A stretch of DNA of 64,000 nt. It comes from Calliopsis andreniformis. Lineage: Eukaryota > Arthropoda > Insecta > Hymenoptera > Andrenidae. Of the stretch, positions 35,833-49,823 are shown one piece after another; the stretch's first letter is position 1, and each line of letters begins with the position of its first letter. The translations under genes and the position numbers were made by a program. Under the pieces are notes generated by a model. That model saw only the letters and a list, made by a program, of their open reading frames with translations. It searched no databases and had not been told where the DNA came from. The stretch spans positions 496,001-560,000 of the forward strand of contig NW_027480565.1 in the NCBI RefSeq assembly GCF_051401765.1, in the 5' to 3' direction.

Positions 35833-37878
35833 CTAACGTTCTCGTTTCGAACCGACGACTTTCGGTTCCGGAGCGACACGAAGGCTCCATGATTCTCGAT
35901 TATGTCGACACAGGTAAGAGACAGAGGACAACAAGTGTATGGTTTTAGAGAGCCACGAGCACCAGGAATAAGGATCTACCGTTGTCCCTTCGTTCCTTCG
36001 ACATTCGGTTCCGGAGCGACACGAACGGTGACTTAGAATTTTTTCGCTCGGGCTCCGGAGCGACACGAACGTGGACTTAGAATTTTTTCGCTCGGGCTCC
36101 GGAGCGACACGAACGGGGACTTAGAATAATTTCGCTCGGACTCCGGAGCGACACGATCGCTCCGATATGCTACGTTCTCTCGGTCCACGGACATCAGAGA
36201 GCAAAACAGCCTAATAGTTTTAGAGCGCCTCAACGGTCAGGAATGAGGATCTAACGTTCTTGTTTCGAACCGACGACTTTCGGTTCCGGAGCGACACGAA
36301 CGCTCCATGATTCTCGATTATCTCCACACAGGTAAGAGACAGAGGACAACAAGAGTATGGTTTTAGAGAGCCACGAGCACCAGGAATAAGGATCCACCGT
36401 TGTCCCTTCGTTCCTTCGACATTCGGTTCCGGAGCGACACGAACGGTGTCTTAGAATTTTTTCGCTCGGGCTCCGGAGCGACACGAACGTGGACTTAGAA
36501 TTGTTTCGCTCGGGCTCCGGAGCGACACGAACGGGCACTTAGAATATTTTCGCTCGGACTCCGGAGCGACACGATCGCTCCGATATGCTACGTTCTCTCG
36601 CTCCACGGACATCAGAGAGCAAATCAGCCTAATAGTTTTAGAGCGCCTCAACGATCAGGAATGTGGATCTAACGTTCTTGTTTCGAACCGACGACTTTCG
36701 GTTCCGGAGCGACACGAACGCTCCATGATTCTCGATTATCTCGACACAGGTAAGAGACAGAGAACAACAAGTGTATGGTTTTAGAGAGCCACGAGCACCA
36801 GGAATAAGGATCTACCGTTGTCCCTTCGTTGCGACGACATTCGGTTCCGGAGCGACACGAACGGGGACTTAGAATTTCTTCGCTCGGGCTCCGGAGCGAC
36901 ACGAACGGGGACTTAGAAAATTTTGGCTCGGGCTCCGGAGCGACACGATCGCTCCGATATTCTACGTTCTCTCGGTCCACGGCCATCAGAGAGCAAAACA
37001 GCCTAATAGTTTTAGAGTGCCTCAACGATCAGGAATATGGATCTACCGTTCTCGTTTCGAACCGACGACTTTCGGTTCCGGAGCGACACGAGCGCTCCAT
37101 GATTCTCGATTATTTCGACACAGGTAAGAGACAGAGGACAACAAGTGTATGGTTTTAGAGAGCCACGAGCACTAATAATAAGGATCTACCGTTGTCCCTT
37201 CGTTCCGGCGACATTCGGTTCCGGAGCGACACGAACGGCGACTTAGAATTTTTTCGCTCGGGCTCCGGAGCGACACGAACGTGGACTTAGAATTCTTTCG
37301 CTCGGGCTCCGGAGCGACACGAACGGTGCCTTAGAATTTTTTCGCTCGGGCTCCGGAGCGACACGAACGGGGACTTAGAATATTTTCGCTCGGACTCCGG
37401 ACCGACACGATCGCTCGGATATGCTACGTTCTCTCGGTCCACGGGCATCTGAGAGCAAAACAGCCTAATAGCTTTAGAGTGCCTCAACGATCAGGAATAT
37501 GGATCTAACGTTCTTGTTTCGAACCGACGACTTTCGGTTCCGGAGCGACACGAACGCTCCATGATTCTCGATTATCTCGACACAGGTAAGAGGCAGAGGA
37601 CAACAAGTGTATGGTTTTAGAGAGCCACGAGCACCAGGAATAAGGATCTACCGTTGTCCCTTCGTTCCGGCGACATTCGGCTCCGGAGCGACACGAACGG
37701 TGACTTAGAATTTTTTCGCTCGGGCTCCGGAGCGACACAAACGGGGACATAGAATATTTTCGCTCGGACTACGGAGCGACACGATCGCTCCGATATGCAA
37801 CGTTCTCTCGGTCCACGGGCATCAGAGAGCAAAACAGCCTAATAGTTTTAGAGTGCCTCAACGATCAGGAATATGGAT
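35833..37878 (+). repeat. 2,046-bp pentamer, copy 2
   Basis: Each private variant of copy 1 recurs exactly 2,046 bp later (36243, 36619, 37169, 37736 and others). I saw no base difference by eye between the copies. A partial third copy, without the first monomer and with a few changes, is at 41751-43378. Confidence 0.94.
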
Positions 37879-40672
37879 CTAACGTTCTCGATTCGAAGCG
37901 ACGACTTTCGGTTCCGGAGCGACACGAACGCTCCATGATTCTCGATTATCTCGACACAGGTAAGAGACAGAGGACAACAAGGGTATGGTTTTCGAGAGCC
38001 ACGAGCACCAGGAATAAGGATCTACCGTTGTCCCTTCGTTCCGTCGACATTCGGTTCCGGAGCGACACGAACAGGGACTTAGAATTTTTTCGCTCGGGCT
38101 CCGGAGCGACACGAACGGGGACTTAGAATAATTTCGCTCGGACTCCGGAGCGACACGATCGCTCCGATATGCTACGTTCTCTCGGTCCACGGACATCAGA
38201 GAGCAAAACAGCCTAATAGTTTTAGAGCGCCTCAACGGTCAGGAATGTGGATCTAACGTTCTTGTTTCGAACCGACGACTTTCGGTTCCGGAGCGACACG
38301 AACGCTCCATGATTCTCGATTATCTCCACACAGGTAAGAGACAGAGGACAACAAGAGTATGGTTTTAAAGAGCCACGAGCACCAGGAATAAGGATCCACC
38401 GTTGTCCCTTCGTTCCTTCGACATTCGGTTCCGGAGCGACACGAACGGTGTCTTAGAATTTTTTCGCTCGGGCTCCGGAGCGACACGAACGTGGACTTAG
38501 AATTGTTTCGCTCGGGCTCCGGAGCGACACGAACGGGGACTTAGAATATTTTCGCTCGGACTCCGGAGCGACACGATCGCTCCGATATGCAACGTTCTCT
38601 CGGTCCACGGGCATCAGAGAGCAAAACAGCCTAATAGTTTTAGAGTGCCTCAACGATCAGGAATATGGATCTAACGTTCTCGTTTCGAACCGACGACTTT
38701 CGGTTCCGGAGCGACACGAGCGCTCCATGATTCTCGATTATCTCGACACAGGTAAGAGACAGAGGACAGCAAGTGTATGGTTTTAGAGAGCCACGAGCAC
38801 CAGGAATACGGATCTACCGTTGTCCCTTCGTTCCGTCGACATTCGGTTCCGGAGCGACACGAACGGGGACTTAGAATTTTTTCGCTCGGGCTCCGGAGCG
38901 ACACGAACGTGGACTTAGAATTGTTTCGCTCGGGCTCCGGAGCGACACGAACGGGCACTTAGAATATTTTCGCTTCGACTCCGGAGCGACACGATCGCTC
39001 CGATATGCTACGTTCTCTCGGTCCACGGGCATCAGAGAGCAAAACAGCCTAATAGTTTTAGAGCGCCTCAACGATCAGGAATGTGGATCTAACGTTCTTG
39101 TTTCGAACCGACGACTTTCGGTTCCGGAGCGACACGAACGCTCCATGATTCTCGATTATCTCGACACAGGTAAGAGACAGAGGACAGGAAGTGTATGGTT
39201 TTAGAGATCCACGAGCACCAGGAATAAGGATCTACCGTTGTCCCTTCGTTCCGTCGACATTCGGTTCCGGAGCGACACGAACGGGGACTTAGAATATTTT
39301 CGCTCGGACTCCGGAGCGACACGATCGCTACGATATGCTACGTTCTCTCGGTCCACGGGCATCAGAGAGCAAAACAGCCTAATAGTCTTAGAGTGCCTCA
39401 ACGATCAGGAATATGGATCTAACGTTCTCGTTTCGAACCGACGACTTTCGGTTCCGGAGCGACACGAAGGCTCCATGATTCTCGATTGTCTCGACACAGG
39501 TAAGAGACAGAGGACAACAAGTCTATGGTTTTAGAGAGCCACGAGCACCAGGAATAAGGATCTACCGTTGTCCCTTCGATCCGTCGACATTTGGTTCCGG
39601 AGCGACACGAACAGGGACTTAGAATTTTTTCGCTCGGGCTCCGGAGCGACACGAACAGGGACTTAGTATTTTATCGCTCGGGCTCCGGAGCGACTCGAAC
39701 GGGGACTTAGAATATTTTCGCTCGGACTCCGGAGCGACACGAACGGGGACTTAGAAAATTTTCGCTCGGACTCCGGAGTAACACGATCGCTCCGATATGC
39801 TACGTTCTCTCGGTCCACGGGCATCAGAGAGCAAAACAGCCTAATAGTCTTAGAGTGCCTCAACGATCAGGAATATGGATCGAACGTTCTCGTTTCGAAC
39901 CGACGACTTTCGGTTCCGGAGCGACACGAAGGCTCCATGATTCTCGATTATCTCGACACAGGTAAGAGACAGAGGACAACAAGTGTATGGTTTTAGAGAG
40001 CCACGAGGACCAGGAATAAGGATCTACCGTTGTCCTTTCGTTCCGGCGACATTCGGTTCCGGAGCGACACGAACGGTGACTTAGAATTTTTTCGCTCGGG
40101 CTCCGGAGCGACACGACCGGGTACTTAGAATTTTTTCGCTCGGGCTCCGAAGCGACACGAACGGGGACTTAGAATATTTTCGCTCGGACTCCGGACCGAC
40201 ACGATCGCTCCGATATGCTACGTTATCTCGGTCCACGGACATCAGAGAGCAAAACAGCCTAATAGTTTTAGAGCGCCTCAAGGATCAGGAATGTGGATCT
40301 AACGTTCTTGTTTCGAACCGACGACTTTCGGTTCCGGAGCGACACGAACGCTCCATGATTCTCGATTATCTCCACACAGGCAAGAGACAGAGGACAACAA
40401 GTGTATGGTTTTAGAGAGCCACGAGCACCAGGAATAAGGATCTACCGTTGTACCTTCGTTCCGTCGACATTCGGTACCTGAGCGACACGGACGGGGACTT
40501 AGAATCTTTTCGCTCGGGCTCCGGAGCGACAAGAACGGGGACTTAGAATATTTTCGCTCGGTCTCCGGACAGACACGATCGCTCCGATATGCTACGTTCT
40601 CTCGGTCCACGGCCATTAGAGAGCAAAACAGCCTAATAGTTTTAGAGTGCCTCAACGATCAGGAATATGGAT
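37879..40672 (+). repeat. Displaced copy of about 30470-33080
   Basis: The first monomer (37879) is a hybrid: its start has the GTATGGTTTTCGAG lineage seen at 43379, and its later part is type F. H 38253, A 38671, B 39089, D 39419, G 39881 and E 40299 then match 30663-32709 at a constant offset of 7,590 bp. One visible change is CGCTTCGACTCC near 38973. Confidence 0.9.
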
Positions 40673-41750
40673 CTAACGTTCTCGTTTCGAAGCGACGACT
40701 TTCGGTTCCGGAGCGACACGAACGCTCCATGATTCTCGATTATCTCGACAAAGGTAAGAGACAGAGGACAACAAGTGTATCGTTTTAGAGAGCCACGAGC
40801 ACTAGGAATAAGGATCTACCGTTGTCCCTTCGTTCCGTCGACATTCGGTTCCGGAGCGACACGAACGGGGACTTAGAATTGTTTCGCTCGGGCTCCGGAG
40901 CGACACGAACGGGCACTTAGAATATTTTCGCTCGGACTCCGGAGCGACACGATCGCTCCGATATGCTACGTTCTCTCGGTCCACGGGCATCAGAGAGCAA
41001 AACAGCCTAATAGTTTTAGAGCGCCTCAACGATCAGGAATGTGGATCTAACGTTCTTGTTTCGAACCGACGACTTTCGGTTCCGGAGCGACACGAACGCT
41101 CCATGATTCTCGATTATCTCGACACAGGTAAGAGACAGAAGGCAACAAGTGTATGATTTTAGAGAGCCACGAGCACCAGGAATAAGGATCTACCGTTGTC
41201 CCTTCGTTCCGTCGACATTCGGTTCCGGAGCGACACGAACGGGGACTTAGAATATTTTCGCTTGGACTCCGGAGCTACACGATCGCTCCGATATGCTACG
41301 TTCTCTCGGTCCACGGGCATCAGAGAGCAAAACAGCCTAATAGTCTTAGAGTGCCTCAACGATCAGGAATATGGATCTAACGTTCTCGTTTCGAACCGAA
41401 GACTTTCGGTTCCGGAGCGACACGAAGGCTCCATGATTCTCGATTGTCTCGACACAGGTAAGAGACAGAGGACAACAAGTGTATGGTTTTAGAGAGCCAC
41501 GAGCACCAGGAATAAGGATCTACCGTTGTCCCTTCGATCCGTCGACATTCGGTTCCTGAGCGACACGAACAGGGACTTAGAATTTTTTCGCTCGGGCTCC
41601 GGAGCGACACGAACGGGGACTTAGAATAATTTCGCTCGGACTCCGGAGCGACACGATCGCTCCGATATGCTACGTTCTCTCGGTCCACGGACATCAGAGA
41701 GCAAAACAGCCTAATAGTTTTAGAGCGCCTCAACGGTCAGGAATGAGGAT
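40673..41750 (+). repeat. Three linking monomers (374, 374, 330)... F-containing junction
   Basis: The unit at 40673 copies 33413 (CGACAAAGG, GTATCGTTTTAG, GCACTAGG) and skips the 330-bp unit found at 33083 in the older context. The unit at 41047 (330 bp) has AGAAGGCAACAAG and TATGATTTTAG. Type F follows at 41377 (374 bp). The 41047-42168 series has a relative at 55698-56863. Confidence 0.85.
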
Positions 41751-43378
41751 CTAACGTTCTTGTTTCGAACCGACGACTTTCGGTTCCGGAGCGACACGAA
41801 CGCTCCATGATTCTCGATTATCTCCACACAGGTAAGAGACAGAGGACAACAAGAGTATGGTTTTAGAGAGCCACGAGCACCAGGAATAAGGATCCACCGT
41901 TGTCCCTTCGTTCCTTCGACATTCGGTTCCGGAGCGACACGAACGGTGTCTTAGAATTTTTTCGCTCGGGCTCCGGAGCGACACGAACGTGGACCTAGAA
42001 TTGTTTCGCTCGGGCTCCGGAGCGACACGAACGGGCACTTAGAATATTTTCGCTCGGACTCCGGAGCGACACGATCGCTCCGATATGCTACGTTCTCTCG
42101 CTCCACGGACATCAGAGAGCAAATCAGCCTAATAGTTTTAGAGCGCCTCAACGATCAGGAATGTGGATCTAACGTTCTTGTTTCGAACCGACGACTTTCG
42201 GTTCCGGAGCGACACGAACGCTCCATGATTCTCGATTATCTCGACACAGGTAAGAGACAGAGAACAACAAGTGTATGGTTTTAGAGAGCCACGAGCACCA
42301 GGAATAAGGATCTACCGTTGTCCCTTCGTTGCGACGACATTCGGTTCCGGAGCGACACGAACGGGGACTTAGAATTTCTTCGCTCGGGCTCCGGAGCGAC
42401 ACGAACGGGGACTTAGAAAATTTTGGCTCGGGCTCCGGAGCGACACGATCGCTCCGATATTCTACGTTCTCTCGGTCCACGGCCATCAGAGAGCAAAACA
42501 GCCTAATAGTTTTAGAGTGCCTCAACGATCAGCAATATGGATCTACCGTTCTCGTTTCGAACCGACGACTTTCGGTTCCGGAGCGACACGAACGCTCCAT
42601 GATTCTCGATTATTTCGACACAGGTAAGAGACAGAGGACAACAAGTGTATGGTTTTAGAGAGCCACGAGCACTAATAATAAGGATCTACCGTTGTCCCTT
42701 CGTTCCGGCGACATTCGGTTCCGGAGCGACACGAACGGCGACTTAGAATTTTTTCGCTCGGGCTCCGGAGCGACACGAACGTGGACTTAGAATTTTTTCG
42801 CTCGGGCTCCGGAGCGACACGAACGGTGCCTTAGAATTTTTTCGCTCGGGCTCCGGAGCGACACGAACGGGGACTTAGAATATTTTCGCTCGGACTCCGG
42901 ACCGACACGATCGCTCGGATATGCTACGTTCTCTCGGTCCACGGGCATCTCAGAGCAAAACAGCCTAATAGCTTTAGAGTGCCTCAACGATCAGGAATAT
43001 GGATCTAACGTTCTTGTTTCGAACCGACGACTTTCGGTTCCGGAGCGACACGAACGCTCCATGATTCTCGATTATCTCGACACAGGTAAGAGGCAGAGGA
43101 CAACAAGTGTATGGTTTTAGAGAGCCACGAGCACCAGGAATAAGGATCTACCGTTGTCCCTTCGTTCCGGCGACATTCGGCTCCGGAGCGACACGAACGG
43201 TGACTTAGAATTTTTTCGCTCGGGCTCCGGAGCGACACAAACGGGGACATAGAATATTTTCGCTCGGACTACGGAGCGACACGATCGCTCCGATATGCAA
43301 CGTTCTCTCGGTCCACGGGCATCAGAGAGCAAAACAGCCTAATAGTTTTAGAGTGCCTCAACGATCAGGAATATGGAT
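41751..43378 (+). repeat. Partial third copy of the 2,046-bp pentamer (418-374-462-374)
   Basis: Monomers 41751, 42169, 42543 and 43005 match 36251, 36669, 37043 and 37505 at an offset of 5,500 bp. Differences from the two tandem copies include GTGGACCTAG (41989), CAGCAATATGG (42531), GACACGAACGCTCC where they have GAGCGCTCC, and CATCTCAGAGC (42947). Confidence 0.9.
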
Positions 43379-46300
43379 CTAACGTTCTCGATTCGAAGCG
43401 ACGACTTTCGGTTCCGGAGCGACACGAACGCTCCATGATTCTCGATTATCTCGACACAGGTAAGAGACAGAGGACAACAAGGGTATGGTTTTCGAGAGCC
43501 ACGAGCACCAGGAATAAGGATCTACCGTTGTCCCTTCGTTCCGGCGACATTCGGTTCCGGAGCGACACGAACGGTGCCTTAGAATTTTTTCGCTCGGGAT
43601 CCGGAGCGACACGAACGGGGACTTAGAGTATCTTCGCTCGGACTCCGGAGCGACACGATCGCTCAGATATGCTACGTTCACTCGGTCCACGGGCATCAGA
43701 GAGCAAAACAGCCTAATAGTTTTAGAGTGCCTCAACGATCAGTAAATGGATCTAACGTTCTCGTTTCGAAGCGGCGACTTTCGGTTCCGGAGCGACACGA
43801 ACGCTCCATGATTCTCGATTATCTCGTCACAGGTAAGAGACAGAAGACAACAAGTGCAAGGCTTTAGAGAGCCACAAGCACCAGGAATAAGGATCTACCG
43901 TTGTCCCTTCGTTCCGTCGACATTCGGTTCCGGGGCGACACGAAAGGGGACCTAGAATTTTTTCGCTCGGTCTCCGGAGCGACACGAACGGGGACTTAGA
44001 ATATTATCGCTCGGACTCCGGAGCGACACGATCGCTCCCATATGCTACGTTCTCTCGGTCCACGGGCATCAGAGAGCAAAACAGCCTAATAGTTTTAAAG
44101 TGCCTCAACGTTCAGGAATATGGATCTAACGTTCTCGTTTCGAACCGACGACTTTCGGTTCCGGAGCGACACGAACGATCCATGATTCTCGATTATCTCG
44201 ACACAGGTAAGAGACAGAGGACAGCAAGTGTATGGTTTTAGAGAGCCACGAGCACCAGGAATAAGGATCTACCGTTGTCCCTTCGTTCCGTCGACATTCG
44301 GTTCCGGAGCGACACGAACGGGGACTTAGAATTTTTTCGCTCGGGCTCCGGAGCGACACGATCGCTCCGATATTCTGCGTTCACTCGGTCCACGGCCATC
44401 AGAGAGCAAAACAGCCTAATAGTTTTAGAGTGCCTCAACGATCAGGAATATGGATCTACCGTTCTCGATTCGAACCGACGACTTTCGCTTCCGGAGCGAC
44501 ACGAACGCTCCATGATTCTCGATTATCTCGACACAGGTAAGAGACAGAGGACAGCAAGTGTATGGTTTTAGAGAGCCACGAGCACCAGGAATAAGGATCT
44601 ACCGTTGTCCCTTCGTTCCGCCGACATTCGGTTCCGGAGCGACACGAACGGGGACTTAGAATTTCTTCGCTCGGGCTCCGGAGCGACACGAACGGGGACT
44701 TAGAAAATTTTGGCTCGGGCTCCGGAGCGACACGATCGCTCCGATATTCTACGTTCTCTCGGTCCACGGCCATCAGAGAGCAAAACAGCCTAATAGTTTT
44801 AGAGTGCCTCAACGATCAGGAATATGGATCTACCGTTCTCGTTTCGAACCGACGACTTTCGGTTCCGGAGCGACACGAACGCTCCATGATTCTCGATTAT
44901 CTCGACACAGGTAAGAGACAGAGGACAGCATGTGTATGGTTTTAGAGAGCCACGAGCACCAGGAATAAGGATCTACCGTTGTCCCTTCGTTCCGTCGACA
45001 TTCGGTTCCGGAGCGACACGAACGGGGACTTAGAATTTTTTCGCTCGGGCTCCGGAGCGACACGAACGGGGACTTAGAATATTTTCGCTCGGACTCCGGA
45101 CCGACACGATCGCTCCGATATGCTACGTTCTCTCGGTCCACGGCCATCAGAGAGCAAAACAGCCTAATAGTTTTACAGTGCCTCAACGATCAGGAATATG
45201 GATCTAACGTTCTCGTTTCGAACCGACGACTTTCGGTTCCGGAGCGACACGAACGCTCCATGATTCTCGATTATTTCGACACAGGTAAGAGACAGAGGAC
45301 AACAAGTGTATGGTTTTAGAGAGCCACGAGCACTAATAATAAGGATCTACCGTTGTCCCTTCGTTCCGGCGACATTCGGTTCCGGAGCGACACGAACGGC
45401 GACTTAGAATTTTTTCGCTCGGGCTCCGGAGCGACACGAACGTGGACTTAGAATTTTTTCGCTCGGGCTCCGGAGCGACACGAACGGGGTCTTAGAATTT
45501 TTTCGCTCGGACTCCGGAGCGACACGATCGCTCCGATATTCTACGTTCTCTCGGTCCACGGGCATCAGAGAGCAAGACAGCCTAATAGTTTTGGAGTGCC
45601 TCAACGATCAGGAATATGGATCTAACGTTCTCGTTTCGAACCGACGACTTTCGGTTCCGTAGCGACACGAAGGCTCCATGATTCTCGATTATTTCGACAC
45701 AGGTAAGAGACAGAGGACAACAAGTGTATGGTTTTAGAGAGCCACGAGCACAAGGAATAAGGATCTACCGTTGTCCCTTCGTTCCGTCGACATTCGGTTC
45801 CGGAGCGACACGAACGGGGACTTAGAATTTTTTCGCTCGGGCTCCGGAGCGACACGATCGCTCCGATATTCTACGTTCTCTCGGTCCACGGCCATCAGAG
45901 AGCAAAACAGCCTAATAGTTTTAGAGTGCCTCAACGATCAGGAATATGGATCTACCGTTCTCGTTTCGAACCGACGACTTTCGGTTCCAGAGCGACACGA
46001 ACGCTCCATGATTCTCGATTATCTCGACACAGGTAAGAGACAGAGGACAACAAGTGTATGGTTTTAGAGAGCCACGAGCACCAGGAATAAGGATCTACCG
46101 TTGTCCCTTCGTTCCGTCGACATTCGGTTCCGGAGCGACACGAACGGGGACTTAGAATTTTTTCGCTCGGGCTCCGGAGCGACACGAACGGTGCCTTAGA
46201 ATTTTTTCGCTCGGGCTCCGGAGCGACACGAACGGGGACTTAGAATATTTTCGCTCGGACTCCGGACCGACACGATCGCTCGGATATGCTACGTTCTCTC

Positions 46301-47161
46301 GGTCCACGGGCATCTGAGAGCAAAACAGCCTAATAGCTTTAGAGTGCCTCAACGATCAGGAATATGGATCAAACGTTCTTGTTTCGAACCGACGACTTTC
46401 GGTTCCGGAGCGACACGAACGCTCCATGATTCTCGATTATCTCGACACAGGTAAGAGGCAGAGGACAACAAGTGTATGGTTTTAGAGAGCCACGAGCACC
46501 AGGAATAAGGATCTACCGTTGTCCCTTCGTTCCGGCGACATTCGGCTCCGGAGCGACACGAACGGTCACTTAGAATTTTTTCGCTCGGGCTCCGGAGCGA
46601 CACGAACGGGGACTTAGAATATTATCGCTCGGACTCCGGAGCGACACGATCGCTCCGATATGCAACGTTCTCTCGGTCCACGGGCATCAGAGAGCAAAAC
46701 AGCCTAATAGTTTTAGAGTGCCTCAACGATCAGGAATATGGATCTAACGTTCTCGTTTCGAACCGACGACTTTCGGTTCCGGAGCGACACGAGCGCTCCA
46801 TGATTCTCGATTATCTCGACACAGGTAAGAGACAGAGGACAGCAAGTGTATGGTTTTAGAGAGCCACGAGCACCAGGAATACGGATCTACCGTTGTCCCT
46901 TCGTTCCGTCGACATTCGGTTCCGGAGCGACACGAACGGGGACTTAGAATTTTTTCGCTCGGGCTCCGGAGCGACACCAACGGTGCCTTAGAATTTTTTC
47001 GCTCGGGCTCCGGAGGGACACGAACGGGGACTTAGAATATTTTCGCTCGGACTCCGGACCGACACGATCGCTCGGATATGCTACGTTCTCTCGGTCCACG
47101 GGCATCTGAGAGCAAAACAGCCTAATAGCTTTAGAGTGCCTCAACGATCAGGAATATGGAT
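43379..47161 (+). repeat. Long shuffled unit, copy 1 (10 monomers, 3,783 bp)
   Basis: Monomers start at 43379, 43752, 44126, 44456, 44830, 45204, 45622, 45952, 46370 and 46744. Markers are GTATGGTTTTCGAG, GGGATCCGG, GAGTATCTTCG (first unit), CTCGTCACAGG and GAAAGGGGACC (second), TATTCTGCG, GCATGTGTATGG (44930), GCACTAATAATAAGG (45331) and GACACCAACGG (46973). The 1-bp deletion at 43742 (CAGTAAATGG) makes the first unit 373 bp. Confidence 0.88.
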
Positions 47162-49823
47162 CTAACGTTCTCGATTCGAAGCGACGACTTTCGGTTCCGG
47201 AGCGACACGAACGCTCCATGATTCTCGATTATCTCGACACAGGTAAGAGACAGAGGACAACAAGGGTATGGTTTTCGAGAGCCACGAGCACCAGGAATAA
47301 GGATCTACCGTTGTCCCTTCGTTCCGGCGACATTCGGTTCCGGAGCGACACGAACGGTGCCTTAGAATTTTTTCGCTCGGGATCCGGAGCGACACGAACG
47401 GGGACTTAGAGTATCTTCGCTCGGACTCCGGAGCGACACGATCGCTCAGATATGCTACGTTCACTCGGTCCACGGGCATCAGAGAGCAAAACAGCCTAAT
47501 AGTTTTAGAGTGCCTCAACGATCAGGAATATGGATCTAACGTTCTCGTTTCGAAGCGGCGACTTTCGGTTCCGGAGCGACACGAACGCTCCATGATTCTC
47601 GATTATCTCGTCACAGGTAAGAGACAGAAGACAACAAGTGCAAGGCTTTAGAGAGCCACAAGCACCAGGAATAAGGATCTACCGTTGTCCCTTCGTTCCG
47701 TCGACATTCGGTTCCGGGGCGACACGAAAGGGGACCTAGAATTTTTTCGCTCGGTCTCCGGAGCGACACGAACGGGGACTTAGAATATTATCGCTCGGAC
47801 TCCGGAGCGACACGATCGCTCCCATATGCTACGTTCTCTCGGTCCACGGGCATCAGAGAGCAAAACAGCCTAATAGTTTTAAAGTGCCTCAACGTTCAGG
47901 AATATGGATCTAACGTTCTCGTTTCGAACCGACGACTTTCGGTTCCGGAGCGACACGAACGATCCATGATTCTCGATTATCTCGACACAGGTAAGAGACA
48001 GAGGACAGCAAGTGTATGGTTTTAGAGAGCCACGAGCACCAGGAATAAGGATCTACCGTTGTCCCTTCGTTCCGTCGACATTCGGTTCCGGAGCGACACG
48101 AACGGGGACTTAGAATTTTTTCGCTCGGGCTCCGGAGCGACACGATCGCTCCGATATTCTGCGTTCTCTCGGTCCACGGCCATCAGAGAGCAAAACAGCC
48201 TAATAGTTTTAGAGTGCCTCAACGATCAGGAATATGGATCTACCGTTCTCGATTCGAACCGACGACTTTCGGTTCCGGAGCGACACGAACGCTCCATGAT
48301 TCTCGATTATCTCGACACAGGTAAGAGACAGAGGACAGCAAGTGTATGGTTTTAGAGAGCCACGAGCACCAGGAATAAGGATCTACCGTTGTCCCTTCGT
48401 TCCGCCGACATTCGGTTCCGGAGCGACACGAACGGGGACTTAGAATTTTTTCGCTCGGGCTCCGGAGCGACACGAACGGGGACTTAGAATATTTTCGCTC
48501 GGACTCCGGACCGACACGATCGCTCCGATATGCTACGTTCTCTCGGTCCACGGCCATCAGAGAGCAAAACAGCCTAATAGTTTTACAGTGCCTCAACGAT
48601 CAGGAATATGGATCTAACGTTCTCGTTTCGAACCGACGACTTTCGGTTCCGGAGCGACACGAACGGTCCATGATTCTCGATTATTTCGACACAGGTAAGA
48701 GACAGAGGACAACAAGTGTATGGTTTTAGAGAGCCACGAGCACTAATAATAAGGATCTACCGTTGTCCCTTCGTTCCGGCGACATTCGGTTCCGGAGCGA
48801 CACGAACGGCGACTTAGAATTTTTTCGCTCGGGCTCCGGAGCGACACGAACGTGGACTTAGAATTTTTTCGCTCGGGCTCCGGAGCGACACGAACGGGGT
48901 CTTAGAATTTTTTCGCTCGGGCTCCGGAGCGACACGATCGCTCCGATATTCTACGTTCTCTCGGTCCACGGCCATCAGAGAGCAAAACAGCCTAATAGTT
49001 TTAGAGTGCCTCAACGATCAGGAATATGGATCTACCGTTCTCGTTTCGAACCGACGACTTTCGGTTCCAGAGCGACACGAACGCTCCATGATTCTCGATT
49101 ATCTCGACACAGGTAAGAGACAGAGGACAACAAGTGTATGGTTTTAGAGAGCCACGAGCACCAGGAATAAGGATCTACCGTTGTCCCTTCGTTCCGTCGA
49201 CATTCGGTTCCGGAGCGACACGAACGGGGACTTAGAATTTTTTCGCTCGGGCTCCGGAGCGACACGAACGGTGCCTTAGAATTTTTTCGCTCGGGCTCCG
49301 GAGCGACACGAACGGGGACTTAGAATATTTTCGCTCGGACTCCGGACCGACACGATCGCTCGGATATGCTACGTTCTCTCGGTCCACGGGCATCTGAGAG
49401 CAAAACAGCCTAATAGCTTTAGAGTGCCTCAACGATCAGGAATATGGATCAAACGTTCTTGTTTCGAACCGACGACTTTCGGTTCCGGAGCGACACGAAC
49501 GCTCCATGATTCTCGATTATCTCGACACAGGTAAGAGGCAGAGGACAACAAGTGTATGGTTTTAGAGAGCCACGAGCACCAGGAATAAGGATCTACCGTT
49601 GTCCCTTCGTTCCGGCGACATTCGGTTCCGGAGCGACACGAACGGTGCCTTAGAATTTTTTCGCTCGGGATCCGGAGCGACACGAACGGGGACTTAGAGT
49701 ATCTTCGCTCGGACTCCGGAGCGACACGATCGCTCAGATATGCTACGTTCACTCGGTCCACGGGCATCAGAGAGCAAAACAGCCTAATAGTTTTAGAGTG
49801 CCTCAACGATCAGGAATATGGAT
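47162..49823 (+). repeat. Long shuffled unit, copy 2, shortened (7 monomers)
   Basis: Monomers 47162, 47536, 47910, 48240, 48614, 49032 and 49450. The first matches 43379 at 3,783 bp and the next match 43752 onward at 3,784 bp. From 48240 on the order is condensed. The 48240 unit joins the start of 44456 to the end of 44830, the 48614 unit follows 45204, and 49032 follows 45952, so the equivalents of one to three monomers are missing. The last unit (49450) is itself a hybrid of the 46370 and 47162 types. Confidence 0.86.
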
